From Aureococcus anophagefferens (taxonomy: Eukaryota > Sar > Pelagophyceae > Pelagomonadales > Pelagomonadaceae), in assembly GCF_000186865.1 (NCBI RefSeq), contig NW_008705561.1:241239-305238 (forward strand): a stretch of DNA of 64,000 bases. Direction: 5' to 3'. The translations under genes and the position numbers were made by a program. Of the stretch, positions 53,625 through 62,946 are shown piece after piece (positions within the stretch are counted from its first letter, which is position 1; every line of letters begins with the position of its first letter). Below the pieces are notes generated by a model, which saw nothing but the letters and a program-made list of their open reading frames with translations, did not search any database and had not been told where the DNA came from.

Positions 53625-55135
53625 TTAGGGCGCGAGATCCGCGGGCGAGGCCGCCGCCGTTCTTCCGAACGCGCGCCGCCGGAGCTCGCGCCAGAGCAGC
53701 GCGTTCTCGGCGATGGGCGCGCCGAGGGCGTCCTTGTTCTCGTCGAGGCGCCGGGCGATCCAGGGCGCGACGTCGTCGAACGCGCCGTAGAGCACGAGCT
53801 TGCGCGCGCGGCAGCCTGGGCAGCAAAAGGGTGATTCAACGTCGCTTCAACGTGAGTGTTCAGCGCGCGCGCGTTCCAGAAAAAGCATCCACGCTTCGAG
53901 ACCGTTCCGAGAGATGATCGCTCGTCCAAAAATCAGCCGAAACGAGTGGAAAACGGCCGAGATCGGAGCCTTTGAAGTTGGGAATTTCGCTCTCTTTTGC
54001 TGCCCTGGCGGCAGCCCGCGGCCGCGAGCGCGGCCGTGAGCGTGTCGCACATGCCCAGGATTTGCGCGAAGGCGACGCGCTCGTCGTCGCGGCGCAGGCC
54101 CAGCTCGTCGAGCGCGTCGACGGCCTTGGCGGCCGAGTCCGGGTTGTGCGTCGCGGCGACGAGAAACGCGGGCCGCCCGGCGGCCGCGGCGCCGAGCATC
54201 GAGGCCAGGGCGGCGTCGTAGGCCGCGTCCGTCGCCGCCTTGGACTCGCGCACCTTGCCCGTGGGCCGCTCGTCCGCGAGGTACGCGCCGCGGACGACCT
54301 TGGCGCCGAACGGCGCGCCGGCCGCGGCGCACGCGGCCTCGTCCAGGCGGAGCCGCCGGCCGCTGCCCGCGAGGTAGCACTGGTACGTGTTGTAGAGCGC
54401 GGGCCTCGGGGCGCCGGCGAAGCGCCGCAGCACCGCGAGGGCGACGTGGTCCACGGCGGGCTGGATCGGCGTCCGCTCCGCGTCGAGGAGCAGCGCGACG
54501 CCGCGGCGCCCCGCGGCCTCGCCCAGGGCCGCGAGGCAGTCGACGGCCTCGGCGTAGGCGTGCGACGAGTCCAGCCGGTCCGCGAGGGCGCCGTCGAGGC
54601 GCGCGGCGTCCGGGTCGTCGGCCCGGGCGACGAGATCCGAGAGCTCCTCGAGCATGGCCACGTCCGCGAGCGCCGTCGCCTTGAGAGGCACCATGGCGCC
54701 CGCCGGCACGGCGTCGACGAGTCGGGCCTTGCGCGCGCGGTTCGCGCCGAGGTCGACGGCGTCCTCGACGCTGTGGTCGATGAGCACGCCGACGCCGCGC
54801 TCCGCCTCGAGCCGCTCGGCCAGTCGCAGCGCGTCGTCGAGCGACTCGCCGGCGACGAAGGTGCCCTCGACGAGCCGCTGGGCCACGGCGAGGACGCCGC
54901 GGCCCGCGAGGTTGTAGGCCGGGTTCGCGCTCCGCGCGCCGTTCGCGCCGAAGGCCAGCGCGAACTTGGCGCAGGGCACGAAGCCCGGCAGGCGCAGGGC
55001 CGACATGAGCGACGCGCGCGCGAGCAGGGCGCCGCTCCCGAAGGCCGCCAGCGAGGACTCCGTATTCGTGGGGTCCACGGCGCGCCGCGGCGCGACGGAG
55101 AGGCGGCGCGTGATGGCGGTGTGGAAGGCCTTCAT
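53625..55135 (-). CDS. PRODH: Proline dehydrogenase, with introner intron
   Basis: Exons 55135-54016 and 53815-53625 give 436 residues. The enzyme oxidises proline to pyrroline-5-carboxylate with FAD in mitochondria; the N terminus MKAFHTAITRRLSVAPRRAV is a good mitochondrial signal. The TIM-barrel signatures are present: VALLLDAERTPIQPAVDHVA, ALYNTYQCYLAGSGRRL, FGAKVVRGAYLADER, VAATHNPDS, FAQILGMCD. After the splice come LVLYGAFDDVAPWIARRL and LLWRELRRR, which binds the substrate carboxylate. Without splicing the end would be an unrelated tail (CRQGSKRERNSQLQRLRS). It is divergent from the ketoreductase gene by 89 bp. Confidence 0.93.
53816..54007 (+). mobile_element. Introner element (copy B) forming the intron of PRODH
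   Basis: A 192-bp insertion starting CTGGGCAGCAAAAG and ending CTTTTGCTGCCCTG on the + strand (inverted repeats 13 of 14), flanked by perfect 8-bp target duplications GCGGCAGC (53808-53815 and 54008-54015). The PRODH intron is 200 bp (54015 to 53816). Its GC donor comes from the target copy and its CAG acceptor from the element tip. Relative to the host gene it lies in the opposite orientation to copies A and C, yet it is still a perfect intron. No coding capacity. Confidence 0.92.
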
Positions 55136-55224
55136 AATCCCACAGCGAGAGCGAAGGTTTGTCTTGCATAGGTGTTGCAGCCCCACACCTGCGAGTGGAC
55201 TCTGGTGCTTTCCGAAGCGGGACC

Positions 55225-57294
55225 ATGGCCACCCTCGCGGACCGCAAGGACAACAAGGCCAAGGATGGCAAGAGCAAGAAGAAGGGGCGCATCTTCGTCG
55301 ACTGGGAGAAGATCGGCGCCGTCCAGGTGACGCCCGAGGGCGGCAAGTACGCCGAGTGGCAGCTGGGCATCAAGCCGACGCCCAAGCAGCGGCGCGAGAG
55401 CGACTGGGCGGGCCGCCTCGAGCGCCTGAGCACGGCCATGTGCTACCTCACGGAGTGGTGCTGGGAGCCGCTCCTCGACATGCACCCCGAGGACAAGATC
55501 GCGACGCACGACATTTTGGTCTTCGCGGACGAGAACGGCATCTGCGCCGAGGTCGTCAAGGCGCTCAAGACGGAGTGGCCCGGCGGCGACGAGGACGACA
55601 TCGGCTACGGCTCCAAGTGGGGCCGCGGGGGCTGCGGCGCCGGCCGCGTCAAGGTCGTGAAGAAGTCCATGGGCGAGCTCTCGGAGCGGAAGATCAAGCG
55701 CGAGCTCGACCAGGGCTGGGACATGGTCATCGTCGGCTACGGCATGGACCTGCCGAGCACGAACTCCGTCGAGGACGTCGCGAAGAAGCAGGCGGACACG
55801 CTCAAGTTCCTGTTCGACCTGGGCAAGATCATGGTCGCGGATCCGGACCTCGTGAAGAAACTGGCCGTGCTCACGTCCGACGTCTTTTCGGACGCGAAGC
55901 AGCTCCACGACGAGTACGGCCTCGGCGTCGTCACGAACGCGACCTTCGAGGGCTTCCTCAACTGCCTCCGCGTCGAGCTGGAGACGCTGCCCATCTTACA
56001 TCTGGACCTGGACTGGTACCTCGACGACGCGATGATGGAGCACGTCGCGTTGGAGTTGTTCCGGCCGGGCCTCTTCGGCGCGAACCAGGTGCGGCTCGGG
56101 GCCAAGGGCCGCTACTGCGCGCGCCTCATGAGCCACCACAAGTACGCCGTCGCGCCCCAGAAGGACCAGCCCTGGCTCGACGAGACGACCAAGTTCGAGT
56201 CCTACCTCAAGCCCCACCTCTACACGGAGGGCGTCGTCGCGCTGTCGGGGGGCAACGGCGCGTTGGCCATGGTCATGACGCTTTTCCTCATCGAGAAGAT
56301 GGGCGCCTCGAAGTCCTCCGCGACGACGAAGTTCCTGTTCCTGTCGCGGTCCGCGAAGATCCCGGCGGAGCAGGAGTCCATGTGGAAGAACGTGCAGGCG
56401 GCCATCGCGGGCACGGCCATGGTCGCGGAGCAGATCAAGTGCGACGTGTCCAAGCCCGAGCTCGTCGAGGCCTTCGTCAAGGAGCACACGCCGAACCTCA
56501 AGGGCTTCGTCCACGCCGCGGGCATCCTCCGGGACAACGTCCTCGAGAAGCAGGAGTGGTCCGACTTCGAGGCGGTCTTCGCGCCCAAGGCCAAGGGCGC
56601 GCTCTACGTCCACGACGCCCTGGAGAAGCACGAGAACCCGCTCCACTTCTTCTGGCTCTTCTCGTCGCTCGCGACGATGGGCTCGCGGGGCCAGTCGAAC
56701 TACGCGGCCGCGAACTCGTTCCTCAACGGTCTGGCGCGGCACCGCGTGGCGTTGGGCAAGCCCTGCTGCTCCATCATGTGGGGCGGCTGGGGCGAGGCGG
56801 GCATGGCGGCGAACCTGCCCGCGTCCGTGAAGAAGCGCTACGCCGACGGGCCCCTGCCGCTCTTCTCGAACCGCGAGGCGCTCCAGGGCCTGGACGAGTC
56901 GCTCGCGACGGGCCTGTCGACGCTCGGCGTCTGGAAGTTCAACCCGGAGGCCCTCAAGGCCATGAACGAGATGGACGACGACGCGTCCGCGTCGCTCTAC
57001 ATGCGCACCTACTACTCGCGCATCTCGCCGCTCGAGTGCTACTTCTCCTACCCCTACGGCTGGATGGACGAGTACACGGCCTGCGTCGACTTCCAGCGCA
57101 TCCAGGAGGACCGCGACGAGGTCGAGCAGCACCTCGTCGAGCCCCACTTCAAGTACACGGGGCTGCCGTTCCTCGACAAGGACCCGGAGACGCTCGACTC
57201 GCCGGGGCCCTCGTACGTCGGCCCGCAGGCCGCGGCGGAGATCCGCGCGGAGTACCTCGCCTCCAACGTCGTCAACGACGGCCTCGCCTGGTGA
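55225..57294 (+). CDS. Stand-alone polyketide-synthase-type ketoreductase
   Basis: A 689-residue protein from the ATG at 55225 (MATLADRKDNKAKDGKSKKK). Its second half matches the PKS/FAS ketoreductase domain: nucleotide loop ALSGGNGALAM, NLKGFVHAAGILRDNVLEKQ, and the catalytic Ser and Tyr/Asn in FSSLATMGSRGQSNYAAANS, then CSIMWGGWGEAGMA. The first half is probably the truncated structural Rossmann subdomain plus a C-terminal-type extension. No acyltransferase, ketosynthase or carrier domain is present here, so it acts alone or in trans with a synthase. The GGNGALA loop ends in Ala instead of the common Gly. No targeting signal is evident. Confidence 0.82.
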   Translation: MATLADRKDNKAKDGKSKKKGRIFVDWEKIGAVQVTPEGGKYAEWQLGIKPTPKQRRESDWAGRLERLSTAMCYLTEWCWEPLLDMHPEDKIATHDILVFADENGICAEVVKALKTEWPGGDEDDIGYGSKWGRGGCGAGRVKVVKKSMGELSERKIKRELDQGWDMVIVGYGMDLPSTNSVEDVAKKQADTLKFLFDLGKIMVADPDLVKKLAVLTSDVFSDAKQLHDEYGLGVVTNATFEGFLNCLRVELETLPILHLDLDWYLDDAMMEHVALELFRPGLFGANQVRLGAKGRYCARLMSHHKYAVAPQKDQPWLDETTKFESYLKPHLYTEGVVALSGGNGALAMVMTLFLIEKMGASKSSATTKFLFLSRSAKIPAEQESMWKNVQAAIAGTAMVAEQIKCDVSKPELVEAFVKEHTPNLKGFVHAAGILRDNVLEKQEWSDFEAVFAPKAKGALYVHDALEKHENPLHFFWLFSSLATMGSRGQSNYAAANSFLNGLARHRVALGKPCCSIMWGGWGEAGMAANLPASVKKRYADGPLPLFSNREALQGLDESLATGLSTLGVWKFNPEALKAMNEMDDDASASLYMRTYYSRISPLECYFSYPYGWMDEYTACVDFQRIQEDRDEVEQHLVEPHFKYTGLPFLDKDPETLDSPGPSYVGPQAAAEIRAEYLASNVVNDGLAW

Positions 57295-57381
57295 GCCGGC
57301 GGCCGTTCTGCGCGCGCGCTTTCCCCCTTTCCCTCCGACGCCCCGCGCGCGCCGCGGCGTAGTGGTGCGACCCGAGTACCG

Positions 57382-58635
57382 TTACGGCCGCGCCTTCGCC
57401 CAGCCGTCCCGCGCCGGCGGCGCGCCGGCCGGGAGCGCGAAGAGCTTCCGACGCCGGAAGTAGGCCGGGTCGCACCAGACCTCGGAGCAGCCCGCGGACG
57501 ACTTGCCGCAGACGCCGGCGAACTTGAGCCGCGTCCGCTCGCGGAGCAGCGCGCGGCACGCGTCGTTCGCGCCCGGGTGCGCGTCGAGCGTCTCGACGAG
57601 CAGGACGCCGACGGGCACGACGTCCCAGGGGAAGCCCTCGAGCACGTCGACCTCGTGGCCCTCGACGTCCAACGAGAAGAAGTCGAGGTAGTCGCGCCGC
57701 GTCGCCGCGTCGTCGACGAGCACGTCCCGGAGCGTCCGCGCGGGCACTGTGAAGGGTGTCGCGCCCGCGTGCCACCGCGCCGCGTGCGCCTCGCCCATCG
57801 TCGCGACGGCGCCCGCGGTTTCGCAGTCGCCGACGAACTCGAGCGCGCCGCCGGCCCGCGCCGGCGACGTCATGGCCGCGCAGACGGCCGCGCAGCGGGG
57901 TCGGTGCGTCGCGATCCGCGAGAACATGGCGGGCACGGGCTCGACGAGCACGCCGCGACCGTAGCCCAGGACGTCCTCGAAATACTTCGTATTGGAGAAG
58001 CTCACGCCGTCGCAGGCTCCGAGTTCCAAGAATGAGCCGTCCGCGGCCGGCACGTTTAAGAAGTAGCGGCTGAGGAACTTGTCTTCGCCCCACTGCGAGA
58101 AGAACCTCGCGTCGTCCGCGCGCGACCCGCCGCCGATTTTGATTTTGGCGTTCGTCCGGAAAATCTGCGACCTAGCGCGCTGAGCAAGAGCGTCCTCCGC
58201 GCCGTACCACTCCTCTTGCGGCGGCGGCGTCTGGGGTGTGGCGGCGGCGCGGCGCTCGGGCGGCGGCGCGCGGGCGGCGGACTCCTCTCGCGGCGGCGTT
58301 TGGGGTGAGGCGGCGGCGCGGCGCTCGGGCTCCCGCGAAACCGCCGCCTTCGCTGGTGGCGCGGATGTCTGCGCCGTTGGCGAGATCTTCGCTGTCAGGA
58401 CGTCGCCATCGCGGCAGACGTCGCCGACGACGTCAGCTCCGCCGATGACCGTGCCGTTGATTTCGAAGGTGACATGCTGCGGCTCGAGGCCGGCGTAGGC
58501 CGACTTGCCGCTGACGGATTTCACAAAGGCCTTCGCGAGCTGAGCGACGCGTTTTGATGCTGTGACGCGCGGTAGTTTGAGCTTTGCCCCATCGCATGTG
58601 ATGTAGAGGCAGAGCGAGACCGGGCTGGCTACCAT
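57382..58635 (-). CDS. FkbM-family methyltransferase with a ubiquitin-like N terminus
   Basis: A 417-residue protein from the ATG at 58635. Residues 1-85 (MVASPVSLCLYITCDGAKLK ... VTFEINGTVIGGADVVGD ... DGDVLTAKIS) have the strand pattern of a ubiquitin-like fold. A linker holds two copies of a PERRAAA-PQTPP repeat. The catalytic part has FFSQWGEDKFLSRYF, DGSFLELGACDGVSFSNTKY, GRGVLVEPVPAMF and FFSLDVEGHEVDVLEGFPWD, which are the SAM-binding and closing motifs of FkbM (Methyltransf_21) O-methyltransferases. The substrate is probably a glycan or other hydroxyl acceptor but cannot be read. Confidence 0.82.
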   Translation of the reverse strand: MVASPVSLCLYITCDGAKLKLPRVTASKRVAQLAKAFVKSVSGKSAYAGLEPQHVTFEINGTVIGGADVVGDVCRDGDVLTAKISPTAQTSAPPAKAAVSREPERRAAASPQTPPREESAARAPPPERRAAATPQTPPPQEEWYGAEDALAQRARSQIFRTNAKIKIGGGSRADDARFFSQWGEDKFLSRYFLNVPAADGSFLELGACDGVSFSNTKYFEDVLGYGRGVLVEPVPAMFSRIATHRPRCAAVCAAMTSPARAGGALEFVGDCETAGAVATMGEAHAARWHAGATPFTVPARTLRDVLVDDAATRRDYLDFFSLDVEGHEVDVLEGFPWDVVPVGVLLVETLDAHPGANDACRALLRERTRLKFAGVCGKSSAGCSEVWCDPAYFRRRKLFALPAGAPPARDGWAKARP

Positions 58636-58890
58636 CGCAATCACCGCACGCTGCACCACCTGAACTTGCAGTTTTGATTTACTCGGGTGGCTGTTGGCCA
58701 ACCCCAAGTCTATAGGATTGGACGCGACGCGAACCCCAATAGAACCATCTTCGTCGTGCGGGAACGCCCAGAGCCGAGTCCCACCGGGTACCCGTCACGT
58801 CATCGTGGTGCCCACACCGACGCCGCCCTTCGCCGCCGTAAGAAGAAAAACCGACGAGCGCCGCTGCGCCGCTCCCTGAAACAGAATACG
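58636..58890. other. Divergent spacer
   Basis: 255 bp between the methyltransferase and Myb genes, with lower GC than the coding regions. Likely promoters; no gene is seen. Confidence 0.4.
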
Positions 58891-60295
58891 ATGTCTCTCC
58901 CGCCGCCCGGCCGACAACTGTCCGCCGACGCCGCGACCTACGAGTTCGAGCTCCAGCTCGACTACGCGTGCTGGGTCCGCGACTACGACCTGGTCCGCTC
59001 GACCCTGGACGCGATGTACGAGCGGAAGGTCGAGATGGAGCCGAACTCGGTGCGTCGGCGCGCGCCGCGCCGCGCCGCGCGCTCGCTCACGTCCCCCCCC
59101 CGCCCCCCGCGCAGCGCCTCATGACCCGGTTCAAGATCAACGTGACGGCGCAGCAGATCGTGGACGCCTCCGAGAAGACGTACGACACCGTGCGCCTCGC
59201 GCTCGAGGGCCTCGCGGAGACGCTGCTCGAGCTCGGCGTCCACCCCTGGACCAAGGACGCGGACGCGGCGCTCGAGGGCCTGCGCGACATGGGCGCGATC
59301 CTCGCCTGCAAGGAGTCCGTGGGCGGCGACGGCGGCGTGTCCGCGGAGCTCCTCGGCGCGAAGCTCGACGTCGTCTACGAGACCGACAAGTTCAAGTCGC
59401 CGCACCCCATGTCCCACGGCTACGTGCGCAGCATCGCGCTCAAGAAGGCGCGCGTCATGAAGGCCGCGCGCCTCGAGGACCCCAACGAGCGCACGGGCGC
59501 GCTCCGCGAGGAGCTCGGCGGCGTCGTCGACGACTCGGCGCTCGCCGCGGCCGACGAGCTCCTCCGCGGCGTCGAGGACCGCTACCTCGCGGCGCCGCGG
59601 CTCTTCGCCATGTTCGAGGACGCGGCGGCGCGCGAGCCGCGGCGCGCCATCGTCGCCGAGGGCCGCGCGGCGCCCGCGGCGCCCGCGGCGCCGCGGTACC
59701 GGCCGCCGCCGACGCCGCCGGCGATCGGCGCGCCCATGCCCGCGCCGGCGACGGCGGAGCTCCAGGGCGCGCGGGGCCGGACCTTCCCCGCCGACGACGC
59801 CTTCGAGGTCGCGGCGCCGCCGCCGCGGTCGCCCGCGCCGCGCGCGTCGCCCGCGCGCTTCGCGTCGCCCGCGCGGTCGCCCGCGGCGCCGCCGCCGCGC
59901 GCGTCGCCCGCGCGGTCGCCCCTCGCGCCCCGGGCCGGGGGCTCGCGGGCCGCGTCGCCCGCGGCGCCCCGGTCCAGCGCCAAGAAGAAGCGCCGCGCGA
60001 GCCTCATGGACGACTCCGACGACGACGACGAGGTCGAGTCGCCCGAGCGCGGCCAGTCCACCAATTTGCTGGGCGCCAAGGCGCCGGACCGCGCGAAGAC
60101 GCTCGCGGGCTCGCGGCGGCGCAACCGCTGGACGGCCGACGAGGAGCGCGCGCTCCGCGACGGCATGCGCACGTACCCGAACCAGTGGGCGAAGATCCGC
60201 GACGAGTTCTCGGTGCTCAAGAAGAGCGGCCGCACGGGCCAGGACCTCCGCGACAAGTGGCGCAACATGAACAAGGGCGCCGCGCCGCCGGCGCC

Positions 60296-60327
<32 letters not shown>

Positions 60328-60841
60328 CGGACGAGGGCGCGTGGCTCTCGCGCGCGGCCAAGGCCGCGTCGCCGGCCAAGGCCAAGTCGCCCGCCAAGGC
60401 CAAGTCGCCGGCCAAGGCCAAGTCGCCGGCCAAGTCGCCGGCCAGGGACGACTGGACGGGCGAGGACTGGACGGACAAGGCCGCGGCCTGGTGCACCAAG
60501 TTCCTCCGCCGCGAGAAGGGCGCGAAGGTCCACATGAGCAAGATCCGCGAGGAGTTCGCCGCGTCGGCGTCGCTGCCCCGCGCCGCCGTCGCGCTCCGCG
60601 AGCAGCTCGCGAACCCCAAGAGCGGCGCGTCCAAGGCCTTCAAGAAGGCCTGCGCGAGCGTCGTGCCCGAGGACAAGCTCAACAAGCAGACCGTCATCGG
60701 CGGCGTCAACCAGCTCGGCCTCGACGACTACTTCCTCGCGACGGGCGAGGGCCTCCCGGAGCCGCCGCGGCCCTCGCCGAAGCGCAAGTCGACGGCGGGC
60801 GAGCCCCGGAGCGCCAAGTCCCGCAAGGTCGAGTCCGAGTC

Positions 60842-60872
<31 letters not shown>

Positions 60873-60923
60873 CCGCCGCCGCCGAAGCGGTCCTCGCGCC
60901 TCGCGGCGCTCCAGAACAAGTAG
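58891..60923 (+). CDS. Telobox-type Myb/SANT DNA-binding protein (one intron)
   Basis: Exons 58891-59049 and 59115-60923 give 655 residues. The 65-bp intron is GT-AG (GTGCGTCGGC to CCCGCGCAG). The N-terminal 230 residues are helical (YEFELQLDYACWVRDYDLVR, ALEGLAETLLELGVHPWTKD). A Pro/Ala/Ser linker leads to a Myb domain (RNRWTADEERALRDGMRTYP ... GRTGQDLRDKWRNMNK). The last helix matches the telobox (x-D-L-K-D-K-W-R-N) of telomere-repeat-binding proteins. Then follow SPAKAK repeats like histone H1 tails, a second helical domain (WCTKFLRREKGAKVHMSKIR) and an acidic end. Telomere or general chromatin binding is inferred. Confidence 0.8.
60357..60441 (+). repeat. Coding repeat for SPAKAK units
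   Basis: Four tandem units of about 18 bp encode (S-P-A-K-A-K)n inside the Myb gene, a histone H1-like DNA-binding tail. Confidence 0.8.
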
Positions 60924-61006
60924 GCGCGCGAGAACCGACCCCACCCAAGCAACAAGAATGACACGACCCGGGGAACCCCTAAGCCACCACCCCCCGGGAA
61001 CTCCCG

Positions 61007-62116
61007 CTATCGCCCGGGAAGGAGCCGCTCCAGCGGGATCGGCGCGACTTCCGCCATGCCCGGGGGCACGGCCTCGGGCGCGATGTAGGCCGCCGCCGCG
61101 GCGCCGCGCCGCGCGAAGGAGCAGTAGAAGACGACGCGGTCGTTGTCGGAGACGGTGTTCGCCGTCGCGTGGTGCAGGACCGACGCGTCGTAGATCACCG
61201 CGGCGCCGGCGTCGACGGTGGCGACGCGCGCGGGCGCGAACTCCTCGACGAGCAGGGCCTCGTCGAACTCGTTCATGAGGTGCGCCTCGCCGTTCGCGCT
61301 CCCCGGCAAGAACGCCGTCGGCCCGTGCGCGACCGTCGGGCAGTCCTGCAGGTAGATGAACGTCACGAGCCGCGGCGGCAGGTCGTTGCCCGCGTCGTCG
61401 TCGACGAAGTCGTCCAACTCGTCGTCCAGCTCGTCCATCTCGTTGCCCGCGTCGTCGTCGACGTAGTCGTCGTCGTCGTCGTCCAAGTCGTCCATCTCGT
61501 CGATGCGCAAAAAGTCCGCGTGGAGCGTCTGGTGCTGCGAGCCCGGCCAGGCGATGAGCGCCGCGCACTCGATGAGCTCGAGGCCGTCGCCGTCGCCGGG
61601 CAAACATTCCGCCGCGCCCTCCCAGGCCGGCGCCAGCAGCGCGGCGGCCTTGGCGACCGCGGCCTTCACCAGATCGTCCTCGAGGGGCAGCAGCACGTCG
61701 CTGCGCGTGCCGTCGTCGAAGGCGATCTCGACGACCTCCTCGAAGCGCAGCCGCGTCCCCGGCACCATGCGGCGGTCCTCGCGGGACCACGCGCCGTCGC
61801 GCGCCGCGAGCTCCGACAGGATGCGCGCGCGCAGCGCCGCCGCATCGTCGCGATCGAGCACGGGCTCGGCGATGCGCGCGACGCCCGCGTCGCGCACGGC
61901 CGCGGCGGCGGCGGCGACGCCCACGGCATCGAGCGGCGTCGCGCCCTCGAGGAGCTGGTCCTCGAGCGCCAGCGCGCGCAGGCGCGTCGCCGCGCGCATC
62001 ATTGGTCTGAAATGCGTTGCGCGCGTCGGCTGGCGCGCCGGCTGCATCGGTCGCAGCGCCAGGCAGCAGCTCGCTGCCACGAGCAGGCGCGAGAGCGCCG
62101 CCACCAAGGCCATCAT
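61007..62116 (-). CDS. Secreted or organellar PhyH-like 2OG dioxygenase
   Basis: A 369-residue protein from the first of two ATGs (62116). The N terminus MMALVAALSRLLVAASCCLA is a signal peptide. The oxygenase core has HQTLHADFLRID (iron ligands H and D), LPPRLVTFIYLQDCPTVAHG, TAFLPGSANGEAH, and the second His in VIYDASVLHHATANTVSDND with a following Arg, as in phytanoyl-CoA dioxygenase-like enzymes. An Asp-rich loop inserted after HAD contains a duplicated VDDDAGN segment. The substrate is unknown. The upstream DTW gene ends only 26 bp before this start on the same strand. Confidence 0.78.
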   Translation of the reverse strand: MMALVAALSRLLVAASCCLALRPMQPARQPTRATHFRPMMRAATRLRALALEDQLLEGATPLDAVGVAAAAAAVRDAGVARIAEPVLDRDDAAALRARILSELAARDGAWSREDRRMVPGTRLRFEEVVEIAFDDGTRSDVLLPLEDDLVKAAVAKAAALLAPAWEGAAECLPGDGDGLELIECAALIAWPGSQHQTLHADFLRIDEMDDLDDDDDDYVDDDAGNEMDELDDELDDFVDDDAGNDLPPRLVTFIYLQDCPTVAHGPTAFLPGSANGEAHLMNEFDEALLVEEFAPARVATVDAGAAVIYDASVLHHATANTVSDNDRVVFYCSFARRGAAAAAYIAPEAVPPGMAEVAPIPLERLLPGR

Positions 62117-62142
62117 ATGCGGTGAGAGCTTCAATTTCAGCT

Positions 62143-62946
62143 TCAACTTACCCCTCCTCTCCCTCTCAGCGCCGCGACGACGGCGACCTTGTGGCGGACG
62201 GCGGCGAGCGCGGCGTCGCGGGCGTCGTCCTCGAGGCCGAGGGCTGCGAGGGCCGCCAGCGTCGCCTGGGCGGTGCAGACCTTGACGTCCTCGCGGCCGC
62301 GCGTTCGCCGGAGCGGCGCGATCAGGTTGGCCTCGGTCGCGTCGTCGTCGTCGAGCTTCACGCGTCGCACCGACGGCGGTAGTCGCCTCACCATGCGGCG
62401 GGCGTTGCGCCAGGTCGCGTCGACGACGATGAGCGTCTCCGGCGGCGCGGCGAGGCTCGAGACGGGCGCCGCCTCTTCCCCCGGAAACAGCACCGCGGCG
62501 CCGCCGAGCATGGCGGCCAGCGCCGCGTCGTCGACAGGATGTCCCTTGACCAGGATCTCGCAGTTCTCGAACGCGTCCCGGAGCACGGTGCCCGTATTTG
62601 ATGCTCTCCCCCATTCTCTGTGATGAGTCCAGACGACGACGTCGACGGGCGCGCGCGCCGTCGCCGATGTGCAGACGCAGGCCTCGCGGTGCACCCAGCA
62701 GCGTGGACAGGCGCTCGGCGACCGCGCGCCGCGCTCCTTCAAGTGCTCGCAGAGCGCCGCGTGCTTCTGCGCGCCGCCGACGTCGCGCGACGACAGGACG
62801 CCGTCGTAGAGGGCCTGGGACGCGTTGCGCTGCGCCGTCGCGGCGGCGGCATTGCTGGAGGAGCGCGACGCGCGTCGCACCGCTCCGAGGACGTCGTTTG
62901 GTCTCGAGAGCGCGGCCGCGCAGCCGAGGAGAAGGAGCAAGCCCAT
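62143..62946 (-). CDS. DTW-domain tRNA-uridine aminocarboxypropyltransferase-like protein
   Basis: A 267-residue protein from the ATG at 62946, with a possible signal (MGLLLLLGCAAALSRPNDVL). The DTW domain is complete: zinc-type Cys pairs CPRCWVHREACVC, VDVVVWTHHREWGRASNTGT, LFPGEEAAP, and the naming motif in LIVVDATWRNARRM (D-x-T-W). Members transfer the aminocarboxypropyl group of SAM to uridine in tRNA. The signal-like N terminus may send it to an organelle. It may share a transcript or promoter with the dioxygenase gene just downstream, since only 26 bp separate them. Confidence 0.85.
   Translation of the reverse strand: MGLLLLLGCAAALSRPNDVLGAVRRASRSSSNAAAATAQRNASQALYDGVLSSRDVGGAQKHAALCEHLKERGARSPSACPRCWVHREACVCTSATARAPVDVVVWTHHREWGRASNTGTVLRDAFENCEILVKGHPVDDAALAAMLGGAAVLFPGEEAAPVSSLAAPPETLIVVDATWRNARRMVRRLPPSVRRVKLDDDDATEANLIAPLRRTRGREDVKVCTAQATLAALAALGLEDDARDAALAAVRHKVAVVAALRGRGGVS

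Noticed and set aside
60357..60441. Short regular repeats as a CRISPR array
   Set aside because: The units are coding SPAKAK repeats without spacers, in a eukaryotic gene.
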